Positions 1 through 10,867 are shown, counted from the first letter of the stretch. The stretch: DNA of 64,000 nucleotides from Kurthia zopfii (GCF_003143955.1 NZ_QFVS01000001.1:124001-188000); one strand, 5' to 3'. Program-made: numbers and translations. Notes: generated by a model not told the origin, from the sequence alone.

Positions 1-353
1 TTTTCAACATGGGGTAAAAGTGTATCTTGTTGCAACTTATTGAAGCGGTGGATCTCATCTAGGAAGAGGATGACCTGTCCTGAAAAATGCGCTTCACCAA
101 CGATACCTTCTACGTCTTTTTTGCCTGCACGAGTGGCGTTGAGTGCAAAGAAGGGCGTGTCGACACTACCTGCTATTGCAAATGCAAGTGACGTTTTGCC
201 GATGCCGGGTGGGCCATATAGAAGCATGGACGGAACATGACCTTTTTTGATCATTTTATATAAGTTGGTAGTCGGTCCGACGATGTCTTCATGGCCGATT
301 ATTTCATCGATATTTCGAGGGCGCATTCGGTACGCTAACGGTTCATTCGACAT
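1..353 (-). CDS. rarA: Replication-associated recombination ATPase RarA (MgsA), N-terminal part
   Basis: AAA+ ATPase of the RarA/MgsA/WRNIP1 family, which acts at stalled replication forks. Only the first 117 codons lie in the window; the gene runs off the left edge. The minus-strand translation begins MSNEPLAYRMRPRNIDEIIG. It has a Walker A motif GPPGIGKTS near residue 46 and a Walker B motif ILFLDEIHRF near residue 95, both typical of clamp-loader-like ATPases. The ATG at 353 follows an AGGAGTG ribosome site at the usual distance. It is divergent from cymR, the same neighbourhood as yrvN-cymR in Bacillus subtilis. Family assignment is firm; nothing can be said about the C-terminal half. Confidence 0.93.
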   Translation of the reverse strand, partial: MSNEPLAYRMRPRNIDEIIGHEDIVGPTTNLYKMIKKGHVPSMLLYGPPGIGKTSLAFAIAGSVDTPFFALNATRAGKKDVEGIVGEAHFSGQVILFLDEIHRFNKLQQDTLLPHVE

Positions 354-380
354 TCAATCACTCCTACATTTAAGTTTACT

Positions 381-402
381 GTCTGTTATTAGTTTAACAG
401 AC
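381..402. promoter_or_regulatory. Inverted repeat between rarA and cymR (possible operator)
   Basis: Arms GTCTGTTA (381-388) and TAACAGAC (395-402) form a perfect 8-bp inverted repeat with a 6-bp spacer. It lies about 30 bp upstream of the rarA start, in the region shared by the divergent promoters. No known regulator is matched with confidence, so the operator role is an inference. Confidence 0.3.
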
Positions 403-496
403 GCGGTTAAAATTGCATCAATTGAAAGGCTGAAAATTGAATGATCAGCGGAAACAAATTTTCATGTAGCAAAACCAAGTACAAAGGGTGGTCTTA

Positions 497-505
497 TGTT
501 ATAAT
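497..505 (+). promoter_or_regulatory. Extended -10 promoter of cymR operon
   Basis: The extended -10 sequence TG-N-TATAAT is exact (TG at 497-498, TATAAT at 500-505). No convincing -35 hexamer is visible 17 bp upstream, which fits an extended -10 promoter. It lies about 40 bp before the cymR start and probably drives cymR-iscS-mnmA and genes downstream. Confidence 0.6.
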
Positions 506-543
506 TTAGCGATAAAGAATTTAAATATACGAGGTGGATCCAA

Positions 544-963
544 TTGAAAATCTCAACTAAAGGCCGCTATGGTCTAACGATTATGATCGAATTAGCAAAA
601 CAGTATGGTCAAGGGCCAATCCCTTTAAGACAAATTGCGACGGATAATCATTTATCTGAGGCGTACTTAGAACAATTAGTTTCTCCGCTACGTAACTCTG
701 GATTAGTGAAGAGTGTTCGTGGTGCATATGGTGGCTATATGTTAGCGAAACCACCGCATCTTATTTCTGCAGCAGATGTTGTAAAAGTACTTGAAGGCCC
801 AATTCAACCAGTTGAAGGAATCGAAAATGAAGCACCTCCACAAAGAGAATTGTGGATGCGTATTCGTGATGCAGTGAAAAATGTGCTGGATACGACGAGC
901 CTAGAAGATTTAGCGAAATATACAGAAGAAAACACAGAAGATAATTTTATGTTCTACATTTAA
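544..963 (+). CDS. cymR: Rrf2-family regulator CymR (cysteine metabolism repressor)
   Basis: Winged-helix Rrf2 repressor of 139 residues. It begins MKISTKGRYGLTIMIELA, the classic Rrf2 start, and contains the recognition-helix stretch HLSEAYLEQLVSPLRNSGLV (about residues 35-54) and VRGAYGGY. Unlike IscR/NsrR it has no cysteine cluster around residues 90-105, which matches CymR, a regulator that senses cysteine supply through CysK. The start is a TTG at 544 behind GAGGTGG. The neighbours (desulfurase, mnmA) reproduce the B. subtilis cymR-yrvO-trmU cluster. In that species CymR represses cysteine uptake and synthesis genes; the same role here is inferred from orthology. Confidence 0.93.
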   Translation: MKISTKGRYGLTIMIELAKQYGQGPIPLRQIATDNHLSEAYLEQLVSPLRNSGLVKSVRGAYGGYMLAKPPHLISAADVVKVLEGPIQPVEGIENEAPPQRELWMRIRDAVKNVLDTTSLEDLAKYTEENTEDNFMFYI

Positions 964-978
964 AAGGAGATTTTTTTA

Positions 979-2121
979 ATGAACGACATCTATTTAGACC
1001 ACGCAGCAACATCGCCAATGCATCCTGAAGTAATTCAAGTAATGACGGATACAATGTCGCAAGTATATGGCAACCCATCATCAATTTACGGAATCGGTCG
1101 TGAATCGAGAAAATATTTAGATGATGCGAGAGCAGTAATTTCAAAATCAATTGGAGCAAAAGCGAGTGAGATTGTCTTCACGAGTGGTGGTTCTGAGGCA
1201 GATAATTTAGCGATTTTTGGGACAGCACACGCACGTCAACAAGAAGGACGACATATTATTACGACTCAAATCGAACATCATGCGGTGTTAAGAGCATGTG
1301 AACGACTTGAAAATGATGGCTTTGAAGTGACGTATTTACCTGTTGACAGTCGTGGTATGATAGCTATCGATGACTTAAAAAATGCACTGAGAAATGATAC
1401 GATTCTTGTAACGATTATGTACGGTAATAATGAGGTTGGAACGGTTCAACCAATTGCTGAAATCGGCCAATTATTAAAAAATCACCCAGCTACATTTCAT
1501 ACGGATGCCGTTCAAGCATATGGCATTGAACAATTGAATGTGGATGAATTAGGTGTGGATTTACTATCAACTTCAGCACATAAATTAAATGGTCCAAAAG
1601 GAATCGGTTTCCTATATGAGCGTGCTTCTACGAAGATTGATCCACTATTAGTTGGTGGCGATCAAGAGAGAAAACGCCGCGCAAGTACTGAAAATGTACC
1701 TGCAATTATAGGTTTTGCAAAAGCTGTCGAACTTGCTCAACAGTCCATGCAAGTAAAACAACAACAATTTGAGCAATATCGTAATTTCATCCTACAAAAA
1801 TTGGATGAGGCACAAATTTCATACCATACAAATGGGGATGCCCTTCACGCATTACCTCACTTGTTAAACATTAGTTTTAAAGGTATGGATGTTGAGTCAT
1901 TTTTAGTGAACCTTGATATGGCTGGAGTTGCCGTGTCGAGTGGTTCTGCTTGTACAGCGGGTTCACTTGATCCTTCACACGTACTTGTCGCGATGTATGG
2001 CAAAGGCGCTGAAGAACTACGTAACTCAATCCGCATCAGTTTTGGCTATGGACTTGACGATGTGCAAATTGAACGAGCTACACAGTCGATTGTGACCGTT
2101 GTAGAGCGTTTTACGAAATAA
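979..2121 (+). CDS. iscS: Cysteine desulfurase, IscS/NifS type (YrvO-like)
   Basis: PLP-dependent enzyme that moves sulfur from L-cysteine to an active-site cysteine persulfide. It has 380 residues, the family length. The PLP-binding lysine is in SAHKLNGPKG (about Lys202), and the cysteine loop SSGSACTAGSL (about Cys325) is intact. It lies 15 bp after cymR and 22 bp before mnmA, so it most likely supplies sulfur to MnmA for 2-thiouridine in tRNA, as YrvO does in B. subtilis. A strong AAAGGAG site precedes the ATG at 979. A wider role in Fe-S assembly cannot be judged from the sequence. Confidence 0.95.
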   Translation: MNDIYLDHAATSPMHPEVIQVMTDTMSQVYGNPSSIYGIGRESRKYLDDARAVISKSIGAKASEIVFTSGGSEADNLAIFGTAHARQQEGRHIITTQIEHHAVLRACERLENDGFEVTYLPVDSRGMIAIDDLKNALRNDTILVTIMYGNNEVGTVQPIAEIGQLLKNHPATFHTDAVQAYGIEQLNVDELGVDLLSTSAHKLNGPKGIGFLYERASTKIDPLLVGGDQERKRRASTENVPAIIGFAKAVELAQQSMQVKQQQFEQYRNFILQKLDEAQISYHTNGDALHALPHLLNISFKGMDVESFLVNLDMAGVAVSSGSACTAGSLDPSHVLVAMYGKGAEELRNSIRISFGYGLDDVQIERATQSIVTVVERFTK

Positions 2122-2134
2122 TGAGAAAAGGTGA

Positions 2135-3268
<1,134 letters not shown>

Positions 3269-3283
3269 TAGGAGTTGGATTTT

Positions 3284-3946
3284 GTGAATCACAATGAAAT
3301 TGGTATTAAAGCAATGCAAGAAAAGCGCTTTGAAGATGCAGCAAAAGCATTTACAGAAGCGATCGAAGTAAATCCAGAGGAAGCGATTGGTTACATTAAT
3401 TTTGGTAACCTTCTAGCTTCAATGGATGATAATGAACGTGCGGAAAGATTTTTCCAAAAAGCATTAACAATTGATGAAGAAGCGGCAACTGCTTACTATG
3501 GTTTGGCGAATCTTTACTACAATAGCGAGCGTTTTGAAGAAGCGGCTAAACTATATGAACGTTCAATTCGTGCAGGCATTGAAGGGGCAGATGCTTACTT
3601 CATGCTAGGTAAATCATTTGAAGCAGCTGGAGATACGAAATTAGCGTTACCTTATTTACAACGCGCTGCCGAGTTAGCTCCAGACGATATTCAAATCCGA
3701 CTTTCTTTCGCCATTTTAATGTGTTCATTAGAAATGTTTGAACAGGCGGAAAAAGAATTACGTCATATTATTGATGTTGATTGGAATAATGCAGATGCAC
3801 ATTATAATTTAGGTGTATTATTTGCAGTTTCAACAGAAAATATTAAAGATGCGCAATACCATTTACAACAAGCTTATACATTACAACCTGAATTCGATCA
3901 AGCTCGTTATATTTACGATATGCTTGAACAGAAAAAAGGTAACTAA
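3284..3946 (+). CDS. Tetratricopeptide-repeat protein (YrrB-like)
   Basis: A 220-residue soluble protein built almost entirely of TPR units, with recurring signatures such as EAIGYINFGNLLASMDD, AATAYYGLANLYYNSERFEEA and NADAHYNLGVLFA at 34-residue spacing. No signal peptide or other domain is seen. TPR proteins act as protein-protein scaffolds and the partner is unknown. I place the start at GTG 3284, nine bases after GGAG, rather than the TTG at 3275 that abuts the ribosome site. It sits between mnmA and recD2, as yrrB does in B. subtilis. Confidence 0.9.
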   Translation: MNHNEIGIKAMQEKRFEDAAKAFTEAIEVNPEEAIGYINFGNLLASMDDNERAERFFQKALTIDEEAATAYYGLANLYYNSERFEEAAKLYERSIRAGIEGADAYFMLGKSFEAAGDTKLALPYLQRAAELAPDDIQIRLSFAILMCSLEMFEQAEKELRHIIDVDWNNADAHYNLGVLFAVSTENIKDAQYHLQQAYTLQPEFDQARYIYDMLEQKKGN

Positions 3947-3962
3947 AAAGGAGGGGACAGAG

Positions 3963-6404
3963 TTGACTGAAAATCTTTCACTATTTGCAGATGAAAAATT
4001 ATTCATAGTGGGTCGACCTGTCGTCTCTATTTTTCATAATGCTGAGAATTTATTTTCCATTATAAAGCTGAAAATTCAAGAGACGAATACGGATTATAAA
4101 GAAAAAGAAGTGATAGTTGCAGGATATTTTCCAAAGGTAGTAGAGGATTCGATTTATCGATTTACTGGCAGAATGACGAAACATCCTAAATACGGCGCGC
4201 AATTTAAGGCGGAGACATTTGAAAAAGAGATTCCAGCTACTGAAACGGGCGTAATCTCTTATTTAAGTAGTGATTTATTCCCTGGTATTGGACGTAGAAC
4301 GGCTGAGATTATCGTCAAAAAACTAGGGGCAGATGCCATTAAAATCATCATTAATAATCCTTCATCTTTGGATGATATTCCTCGATTAAACGAAGAGAAA
4401 AAAGAAACATTACGCCTTGTTTTACAACAAAACTTAGGTATGGACCGTATAATGATCAAATTAGGGGAATGGGGTTTTGGTGCGCAACTGGCGATCAAAA
4501 TCTATCAGCTTTATTTAGAGGATACGATTCAATTATTACAAGAAAATCCCTATAGATTAATTGCAGATGTAGATGGTGTTGGATTCCAACGTGCAGATGA
4601 CTTAGGCGAGATATTAGGGATTGGCGGTTCGCATCCGAGTCGAATCGAAGCGGCTGTTATTCATATCGTCAATCAAGCTTCATTATCAGATGGGCATACA
4701 TTTATTGAAGCGCAGCAAGTGATTCCGCAGGCGAAAGCGATTTTGGAGCAAAGTCAAAATGTCGTCATTTCCTTTGAAGAAATTTCAGAAGCGATTATTC
4801 GTTTAGGAGAAGAAGGATTACTATGTGGTGAGGAAACTCGTTTATACATTCCATCTCTTTACTATTCGGAAGTCGGAATCGCTTCAAAAATATTGCAACT
4901 GAAAGAAAAAAATGAAGAACAATCGGCATTCCCAGTATCAGAAATTCGCAAATGGATTGGTGATGCGGAAGAACGATTCGAAGTGACGTATGCCAAGACG
5001 CAAATTAAAGCGATTGAGACAGCTATTAATAGTGCGGTTATGATTTTAACGGGTGGTCCAGGTACGGGGAAAACAACCGTTGTTCGAGGTATTGTAGATG
5101 TATTTGCGGAGTTACATGGCTTATCGCTCGATCCGAAAGAATATAGTAAAAAAGACGAAGAATTCCCAATCATTCTAGTTGCGCCAACTGGTCGTGCAGC
5201 GAAGCGTTTAAGTGAGTCTACAGGATTACCTGCACAGACGATTCATCGACTACTTGGATTTAATGGACAAGATAAGGAAGAAGAATCAGAACGTGAAATT
5301 GAAGGGAAATTATTAATTGTTGATGAAATGTCGATGGTTGATACGTGGTTAGCACATCAACTATTAAGAGCGCTTAACGATAAATGTCAAATTGTATTTG
5401 TCGGGGATCAGGATCAATTACCACCTGTAGGCCCTGGCCAAGTATTGAAGGATTTACTCGCTTCAAAAGCGATTCCTACTGTCGAATTAAGCGATGTTTA
5501 TCGCCAAGCAGATGGTTCATCAATCATCGAATTAGCGCATCAGATGAAAATGGGGCAAACACCAACGAATTTAACGGAGAAAACGAGCGATCGTTCATTT
5601 ATACCGGCCTATGCGAATCAAGTGCCAAGCGTTGTCCAACAAGTTATTGGATCGGCATTGAATAAAGGATTCTCTATTCATGATGTCCAAGTATTAGCGC
5701 CGATGTACCGTGGTGATGCAGGGATTGATGCCTTGAATAAATTGATTCAAGAATTCGTCAATCCGAAGAAAAATGCGAAAACGAAGGAAATTCAATTTGG
5801 CGAAACAACTTACCGAATTGGGGATAAAGTACTTCAACTTGTCAATCAACCAAATAGTAATGTCTTCAATGGTGATATGGGTGAAATCATCTCAATTTTG
5901 AAAGCAAAGGAAACAACGGAGAAGCAAGATGTTATGGTCATTTCATTTGATGGAATTGAAGTGACATATGAGCGTTCAGACTTGAATCAGATTACACTGG
6001 CTTATTGCTGTTCGATTCATAAATCACAAGGTAGTGAATTTCCAATGGTCATTATGCCGGTTGTAAGTGGCTATTCAAAAATGCTTCGGAAAAATCTTTT
6101 ATATACGGGTTTAACGAGAGCTAAAAACTTCCTGATTCTATGTGGGGAGCCTGAAACATTTTTAAGAGGTATTCAAAATGATTCAGATATTCTAAGACAA
6201 ACGAGCTTATCGAGTCGATTACTTGAATCTTCCGATGAAATTGCCGAAAAGGAACAACCAGCCGATCAGGAAATTCCGGAGAAGCCAGCCACATTTGCTT
6301 TAACGATGGATAATTTCATGCAAATTCCACCGATGATTGGTATGGATCGCATTAAGCCTACAGATTTTTTAGTAGATGAGCAACAGGAATTATTAGATAC
6401 TTAG
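3963..6404 (+). CDS. recD2: ATP-dependent 5'-3' DNA helicase RecD2 (YrrC)
   Basis: SF1B helicase of 813 residues. It has the RecD2 N-terminal extension with helix-hairpin-helix GIGRRTAEIIVKKLG, Walker A LTGGPGTGKTTVVRG near residue 362, motif II LLIVDEMSMVD, and late motifs including LAYCCSIHKSQGSEF and LLYTGLTRAK. RecD2 works outside RecBCD, in replication-fork maintenance and repair. The start is TTG at 3963 behind AAAGGAGGGG; the open frame extends upstream over the TPR gene but without a start signal. The final codons overlap a transcription terminator. Confidence 0.96.
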   Translation: MTENLSLFADEKLFIVGRPVVSIFHNAENLFSIIKLKIQETNTDYKEKEVIVAGYFPKVVEDSIYRFTGRMTKHPKYGAQFKAETFEKEIPATETGVISYLSSDLFPGIGRRTAEIIVKKLGADAIKIIINNPSSLDDIPRLNEEKKETLRLVLQQNLGMDRIMIKLGEWGFGAQLAIKIYQLYLEDTIQLLQENPYRLIADVDGVGFQRADDLGEILGIGGSHPSRIEAAVIHIVNQASLSDGHTFIEAQQVIPQAKAILEQSQNVVISFEEISEAIIRLGEEGLLCGEETRLYIPSLYYSEVGIASKILQLKEKNEEQSAFPVSEIRKWIGDAEERFEVTYAKTQIKAIETAINSAVMILTGGPGTGKTTVVRGIVDVFAELHGLSLDPKEYSKKDEEFPIILVAPTGRAAKRLSESTGLPAQTIHRLLGFNGQDKEEESEREIEGKLLIVDEMSMVDTWLAHQLLRALNDKCQIVFVGDQDQLPPVGPGQVLKDLLASKAIPTVELSDVYRQADGSSIIELAHQMKMGQTPTNLTEKTSDRSFIPAYANQVPSVVQQVIGSALNKGFSIHDVQVLAPMYRGDAGIDALNKLIQEFVNPKKNAKTKEIQFGETTYRIGDKVLQLVNQPNSNVFNGDMGEIISILKAKETTEKQDVMVISFDGIEVTYERSDLNQITLAYCCSIHKSQGSEFPMVIMPVVSGYSKMLRKNLLYTGLTRAKNFLILCGEPETFLRGIQNDSDILRQTSLSSRLLESSDEIAEKEQPADQEIPEKPATFALTMDNFMQIPPMIGMDRIKPTDFLVDEQQELLDT

Positions 6405-6438
6405 GGGATTACGCGAAAGCGTAGTTTCCTATTTTTTT
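6403..6438 (+). terminator. Rho-independent terminator after recD2
   Basis: A 12-bp stem with some G-U pairs (6403-6414 with 6419-6430), a GAAA tetraloop and seven T's. The stem begins inside the recD2 stop codon. Confidence 0.85.
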
Positions 6439-6450
6439 AGGAGAGTTGAT

Positions 6451-6834
6451 ATGAAGGAATTATCATTGAGTGAAATCCAGTCGATCCGAAATTTAAGTGA
6501 GCATAGAATGTTGCTTTTAGAAGATTTATTTATGCATGAAGCTTTGATCATCGGCACAGTTGAAGATGGGGAAGTGACAAGTTTTGCTGCGCTAGACTGC
6601 CAATACATTTCAGGTTTTCGCTTACGAATTGTTGAATTAGTCGGAGATCGTGACTTATTCGAAAGATTAAAAACGTACGCAATAGAAAAAAGTGCAGAAG
6701 CCTTGTACGTTTGTACAGCAGACTCTACACTCTTGAATTTTTATAAAGAACTTGGTTTTCGAGATCCTTCAAGAACGGATGCTTATTTAGAACAACTTTA
6801 TGAAGATACAATTCATTTGGAATTACCTTTATAA
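6451..6834 (+). CDS. GNAT-like N-acetyltransferase protein
   Basis: A 127-residue protein with a compact GNAT-like pattern. The beta-strand segment FRLRIVELVGDRDLFERLKTYA is followed by ALYVCTADSTLLNFYKELGFRD. The last part (stretch, then NFYKELGF) is the usual acetyl-CoA-binding C-terminal half of GNAT enzymes. The pyrophosphate-loop motif Q/RxxGxG/A is not clear, so catalytic activity is uncertain and the substrate unknown. The ATG at 6451 follows AGGAGAG. It overlaps by six bases, tail to tail, with the minus-strand membrane gene. Confidence 0.55.
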   Translation: MKELSLSEIQSIRNLSEHRMLLLEDLFMHEALIIGTVEDGEVTSFAALDCQYISGFRLRIVELVGDRDLFERLKTYAIEKSAEALYVCTADSTLLNFYKELGFRDPSRTDAYLEQLYEDTIHLELPL

Positions 6835-7146
6835 CCAACCGTAAACGATTAATAAAAAACAACCAAGTCCGACAACAGAATAAACGATTGAACTAATAAG
6901 AAACGGGCCAACTGTATAAACTGTTTTCTCATAAGCTAGGGAAATTCCTGTTCGTGCCTGTAATTGAGCATTGTTAAAATTGGTAAGCGTATTGTCACCG
7001 CTTAAGAAAAATAGGCCAATTACAATGAAAAATAAGCCGACGAAAAACATGACTTCTATAAAACGAACATCAAAATAAATGCTAACGCCAAAAGTTACGA
7101 TTGCTTGAACAAGTAATGTAATGATGTATATTATTTTTCGTTTCAT
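6829..7146 (-). CDS. Small integral membrane protein (possibly DUF3899 type)
   Basis: A 105-residue protein with three hydrophobic segments: IIYIITLLVQAIVTFGV, VMFFVGLFFIVIGLFFLS and FLISSIVYSVVGLGCFLLIVY. A polar loop of about 40 residues separates the second and third. No catalytic motif is visible. The arrangement resembles DUF3899 membrane proteins of Bacillales, but I hold that loosely. ATG 7146 is preferred over the TTG at 7149 because it is better spaced from AAGGAG. Function unknown. Confidence 0.7.
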   Translation of the reverse strand: MKRKIIYIITLLVQAIVTFGVSIYFDVRFIEVMFFVGLFFIVIGLFFLSGDNTLTNFNNAQLQARTGISLAYEKTVYTVGPFLISSIVYSVVGLGCFLLIVYGWL

Positions 7147-7250
7147 CAAATCAACTCCTTATTAGTATACATACGGATGAGAATTTGATAAGTTACATAA
7201 TTATGGAAAATAGTTCAAATAGATTTAAAAGTGTAATGAAGCAGCAACCA

Positions 7251-7279
7251 TTGACATCACGCATTCATTTTCTTATAAT
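7251..7279 (+). promoter_or_regulatory. Consensus sigma-A promoter of alaS leader
   Basis: TTGACA (7251-7256) and TATAAT (7274-7279) are both exact consensus with a 17-bp spacer. Transcription should start near 7286, just ahead of the T-box leader. A fully consensus promoter fits control by attenuation downstream. Confidence 0.9.
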
Positions 7280-7286
7280 CAAGAAT

Positions 7287-7534
7287 ATAATAAATGAACA
7301 CGATGAAGGAAAAAGTATGTTTTTGCAATGTGAGCAGAAAGAGATTTCTTGGCTGAAAAAATCTCCTCATTCAATTTCGGAAAGCTATTCCTGAGTGCAG
7401 TTAATTACTGCCGGTCACTACGTTATAGTGCTAAGAGTTAGAGGACTTTTTTAAAAATCTTCTATAAATTAGGGTGGTACCACGACAACGATTATACAGT
7501 TCTCGTCCCTTTCCATAGGGATGGGGACTTTTTA
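7287..7534 (+). ncRNA. T-box riboswitch, tRNA-Ala sensing, upstream of alaS
   Basis: The invariant T-box AGGGTGGTACCACG lies at 7471-7484. The variable base after TGG is T (7478), which pairs with discriminator A73 of tRNA-Ala. Stem I begins with the GATGAAGGAAAAAGTA motif near 7301. The likely specifier is GCT (Ala) at 7384-7386 followed by A, in the 3' side of the Stem I internal loop. The T-box is followed by a terminator hairpin (7505-7527, GTCCC paired with GGGGAC) and a T run. Uncharged tRNA-Ala should favour the antiterminator and switch on alaS. The class is certain; the exact specifier register is read by eye. Confidence 0.95.
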
Positions 7535-7584
7535 TTTTGTCTAAAGCACATCATCGTACGTATTTAAAAATAGGAGGAACAAAT

Positions 7585-10239
7585 ATGAAAACATCAGATA
7601 TTCGCCGTAAATTTATCGAATTCTTCGTTGAAAAGCAACATAAGCAAGAACCAAGTATGCCTCTAGTACCAATTAATGATGCATCACTACTTTGGATCAA
7701 CTCTGGGGTAGCGACTTTGAAAAAATACTTCGATGGTTCAGTAGTTCCTGATAATCCACGTATTGTAAATGCTCAAAAAGCAATTCGTACAAATGATATC
7801 GAAAACGTTGGTAAGACAGCTCGTCACCATACTTTCTTTGAAATGCTAGGTAACTTCTCAATCGGCGATTACTTCAAAAAAGAAGCAATCCACTTTGCAT
7901 GGGAATTTTTAACTTCAGAAAAATGGCTTGGCTTTGAAGCTGAAAAATTATCAATTACAATTCACCCTGAAGATCAAGAAGCTTATGATATTTGGAAAAA
8001 TGAAGTAGGTATTCCTGAAGATCGTCTAATCCGTCTTGAAGGTAACTTCTGGGATATCGGCGAAGGTCCATCAGGTCCAAACTCTGAAATCTTCTATGAC
8101 CGTGGTGAGAAATACGGTAGTGATTTAACGGATCCTGAACTATATCCAGGTGGAGAAAATGAACGTTACTTAGAAATTTGGAACTTAGTATTCTCTCAAT
8201 TCAACCATAATCCAGATCACACTTACACACCGCTACCAAAACAAAATATTGATACAGGTATGGGATTAGAACGTGTTGCATCAGTAATGCAAGATGTACC
8301 TACAAACTATGATACTGATTTATTCATGCCGATTATCGAAACAATTGAGAAATTCGCTGATCGTCGTTACAAACGCCCAGATGAAATGGAATTAAGCGAA
8401 ATCTTCGGTAGTGAAGAAGATATTAACACACCATTCAAAGTAGTAGCTGACCATATTCGTACGGTTGCATTTGCTATTGGAGATGGCGCATTACCTTCAA
8501 ACGAAGGCCGTGGCTATGTATTACGTCGTTTACTACGTCGTGCGGTTCGTTACGCAAAACAAATCGGGATCGAAAAACCATTCATGTTTGAATTAGTACC
8601 AACTGTTGGCGCAATTATGGAAGACTTCTACCCTGAAGTAAAAGCGAAAGAAGCTTTCATTCAACGTGTAATTAAAAATGAAGAACAACGTTTCCACGAA
8701 ACATTAAATGATGGTTTATCAATCTTTAATGATGTAGTAGCAGCGCAAAAAGCAAAAGGTGAAACGACGATTCCGGGTGCAGATGCATTCCGCCTATATG
8801 ACACATATGGTTTCCCAGTTGAATTAACAGAAGAGTATGCAGTAGAAGTTGGTATGACTGTTGATGAAGCAGGTTTTGAAGCGGAAATGGAACAACAACG
8901 TAACCGCGCTCGTGCAGCTCGTCAAGATGTTGATTCAATGTCAGTACAATCAGAAGTATTAGCAAACTTAACGCAAAAATCTACATTTGTAGGTGGCGAT
9001 ACTTTACAAACTGAAACTCAAATTACAGCAATCATCGCAAATGGTGAAGAAGTGAAAACAGTTTCAGAGGGTGAAGAAGCAGTAATCGTATTAACTGAAA
9101 CACCTTTCTACGCAGAAATGGGTGGACAAGTAGCCGATCACGGTACGATTTCAAATGATTCATTCTCTGCTTATGTAAAAGACGTTAAAAAAGCGCCAAA
9201 CGGTCAACCATTACACACTGTAATCGTTCAATCAGGTGAAATGAACTTAAATGATGAAGTTGCAGCAGTTGTTAATCGCGAAGAACGTAATCTAATCGTG
9301 AAAAACCATACAGCTACACATTTATTACAACGCGCGCTTAAAGACATCCTTGGCGATCATGTTAACCAAGCTGGCTCTTATGTCGGTCCAGACCGTCTTC
9401 GTTTTGACTTCTCTCACTTCGGTGCAACAACAAAAGAAGAGCTTGAAGCAATTGAATTAGCTGTAAACGAACGCATTTGGGATGATATCGAAGTAATTAT
9501 TGAAGAAATGCCAATCGCAGCAGCAAAAGAAATGGGTGCAATGGCTCTATTCGGTGAAAAATACGGCGATGTAGTACGTGTCGTACAAGTTTCAGACTAC
9601 TCAATCGAATTATGTGGTGGTATTCATGTAAAACGTTCATCAGAAATCGGTTTCTTCAAAATCCTTTCTGAAGGCGGAATCGGTGCCGGAACGCGTCGTA
9701 TCGAAGCAGTAACAGGTAAAGCAGCATTCCTTGCGGCGAAAGAAGAGCAACAGACGCTTGAAGCAGCAGCACACACTTTAAAATCGAATGTAAAAGATGT
9801 ACCAGCTCGTATCGAATCTTTACAACATGATTTAAAAGATGCACAACGTGAGAATGAATCACTTTCAGCGAAATTAGCTGGCGCACAATCTGCAGACTTA
9901 CTAAGTGCAGCACAAGAAATTAATGGCGTAACTGTTTTAGCTACTAAAGTTGAAGCAAAAGATAATAATCAATTACGTCAATTAATGGATGATCTAAAAG
10001 CGAAGTTAGACAAAGCAGTGATCGTTCTAGGTGCTGTAGCTGACGATAAAGTTATGCTATGTGCAGGTGTTTCGAAAGAAATCGCAGGTAAAGAGTATCA
10101 CGCGGGTCAAATTGTGAAAGCAGTTGCTGAACAATGTGGCGGTAAAGGCGGAGGTCGTCCAGACATGGCAATGGCTGGTGCGAAAGACGCAGACAAACTA
10201 GAAGCAGCATTAGCTTCAGTAATAGATTCATTAAAATAA
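7585..10239 (+). CDS. alaS: Alanyl-tRNA synthetase
   Basis: Charges tRNA-Ala; 884 residues, the normal length. The N-terminal class II catalytic domain includes [12 protein letters not shown] and the motif-2 region [21 protein letters not shown]. The editing domain carries zinc ligands HTATH (about residue 574) and CGGIH (about residue 676). The C-Ala/DHHA1 domain ends with [13 protein letters not shown]. The start is ATG 7585 after AGGAGG; the open frame extends upstream into the leader without a ribosome site. Expression is controlled by the T-box element just upstream. Confidence 0.98.
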   Translation: MKTSDIRRKFIEFFVEKQHKQEPSMPLVPINDASLLWINSGVATLKKYFDGSVVPDNPRIVNAQKAIRTNDIENVGKTARHHTFFEMLGNFSIGDYFKKEAIHFAWEFLTSEKWLGFEAEKLSITIHPEDQEAYDIWKNEVGIPEDRLIRLEGNFWDIGEGPSGPNSEIFYDRGEKYGSDLTDPELYPGGENERYLEIWNLVFSQFNHNPDHTYTPLPKQNIDTGMGLERVASVMQDVPTNYDTDLFMPIIETIEKFADRRYKRPDEMELSEIFGSEEDINTPFKVVADHIRTVAFAIGDGALPSNEGRGYVLRRLLRRAVRYAKQIGIEKPFMFELVPTVGAIMEDFYPEVKAKEAFIQRVIKNEEQRFHETLNDGLSIFNDVVAAQKAKGETTIPGADAFRLYDTYGFPVELTEEYAVEVGMTVDEAGFEAEMEQQRNRARAARQDVDSMSVQSEVLANLTQKSTFVGGDTLQTETQITAIIANGEEVKTVSEGEEAVIVLTETPFYAEMGGQVADHGTISNDSFSAYVKDVKKAPNGQPLHTVIVQSGEMNLNDEVAAVVNREERNLIVKNHTATHLLQRALKDILGDHVNQAGSYVGPDRLRFDFSHFGATTKEELEAIELAVNERIWDDIEVIIEEMPIAAAKEMGAMALFGEKYGDVVRVVQVSDYSIELCGGIHVKRSSEIGFFKILSEGGIGAGTRRIEAVTGKAAFLAAKEEQQTLEAAAHTLKSNVKDVPARIESLQHDLKDAQRENESLSAKLAGAQSADLLSAAQEINGVTVLATKVEAKDNNQLRQLMDDLKAKLDKAVIVLGAVADDKVMLCAGVSKEIAGKEYHAGQIVKAVAEQCGGKGGGRPDMAMAGAKDADKLEAALASVIDSLK

Positions 10240-10251
10240 TGGAATGAGTGG

Positions 10252-10283
10252 AGAGGGGATCGGATTTTCGATTCCCTCTTTAT
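10252..10283 (+). terminator. Rho-independent terminator after alaS
   Basis: An 11-bp stem (10252-10262 with 10269-10279) of AGAGGGGATCG type with a 6-base loop, followed by a short T-rich tail. Confidence 0.8.
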
Positions 10284-10597
10284 TGATTTAGGAACAAAGA
10301 TGCTTTCCAGGAGAATTGAGAATTTGAATTGATTTAAGAACCAACCTATTCAATTGGACGAATTTTACGTGTAAACGTCATGGAATTGTCAAAAATCAAA
10401 TAAATAGGTAAAACAGTAATATACAGTGTAAAAATATAAGTAATTGAAACTTTTCAATCTCTTTTAAGTCTAATAATTATGTTCGGTTACTAAATTAATG
10501 ACGAACTATACGATTTCGGTTTAAAAGAAACTCATATTAAGTTATACTAAATCTAATGAGTAGAATGACTACTTTAACTTTATTGTGAGGTGTTAGC
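10284..10597 (+). other. Intergenic region alaS-ireB with promoter for ireB operon
   Basis: AT-rich spacer with no open frame of note. A likely -10 TATACT (10543-10548), with a poor -35 TTTAAA (10520-10525) at 17 bp, would serve ireB-ruvX-DUF1292. Nothing else was recognised. Confidence 0.5.
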
Positions 10598-10867
10598 ATG
10601 AGTAAGTTTGATCAAACGATGAAATTTAATTTCCCTGAAGAACCGATGGAACAAGAAGTTCGCGAAACGATGCTTCATGTTCATGCAGCACTAGAAGAAA
10701 AAGGGTACAATCCAATTAATCAAATGGTGGGTTATTTACTTTCAGGTGATCCTGCATATATCCCGCGTCACCAAGATGCTCGTACAAAAATTCGCAAACT
10801 TGAACGTGATGAAATTCTTGAAGAGCTTGTGAAGTTTTATATTAAAAAGAATAACGAGGCTAAATAA
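10598..10867 (+). CDS. ireB: IreB family regulatory phosphoprotein (UPF0297, YrzL)
   Basis: An 89-residue protein beginning [12 protein letters not shown], with the conserved core [35 protein letters not shown]. In Enterococcus IreB is a substrate of the PASTA kinase IreK, phosphorylated on N-terminal threonines, and affects cephalosporin resistance; Thr7 is present here. The stop codon overlaps the ruvX start by one base, a translationally coupled ireB-ruvX-DUF1292 arrangement that is conserved in Firmicutes. Confidence 0.95.
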   Translation: MSKFDQTMKFNFPEEPMEQEVRETMLHVHAALEEKGYNPINQMVGYLLSGDPAYIPRHQDARTKIRKLERDEILEELVKFYIKKNNEAK

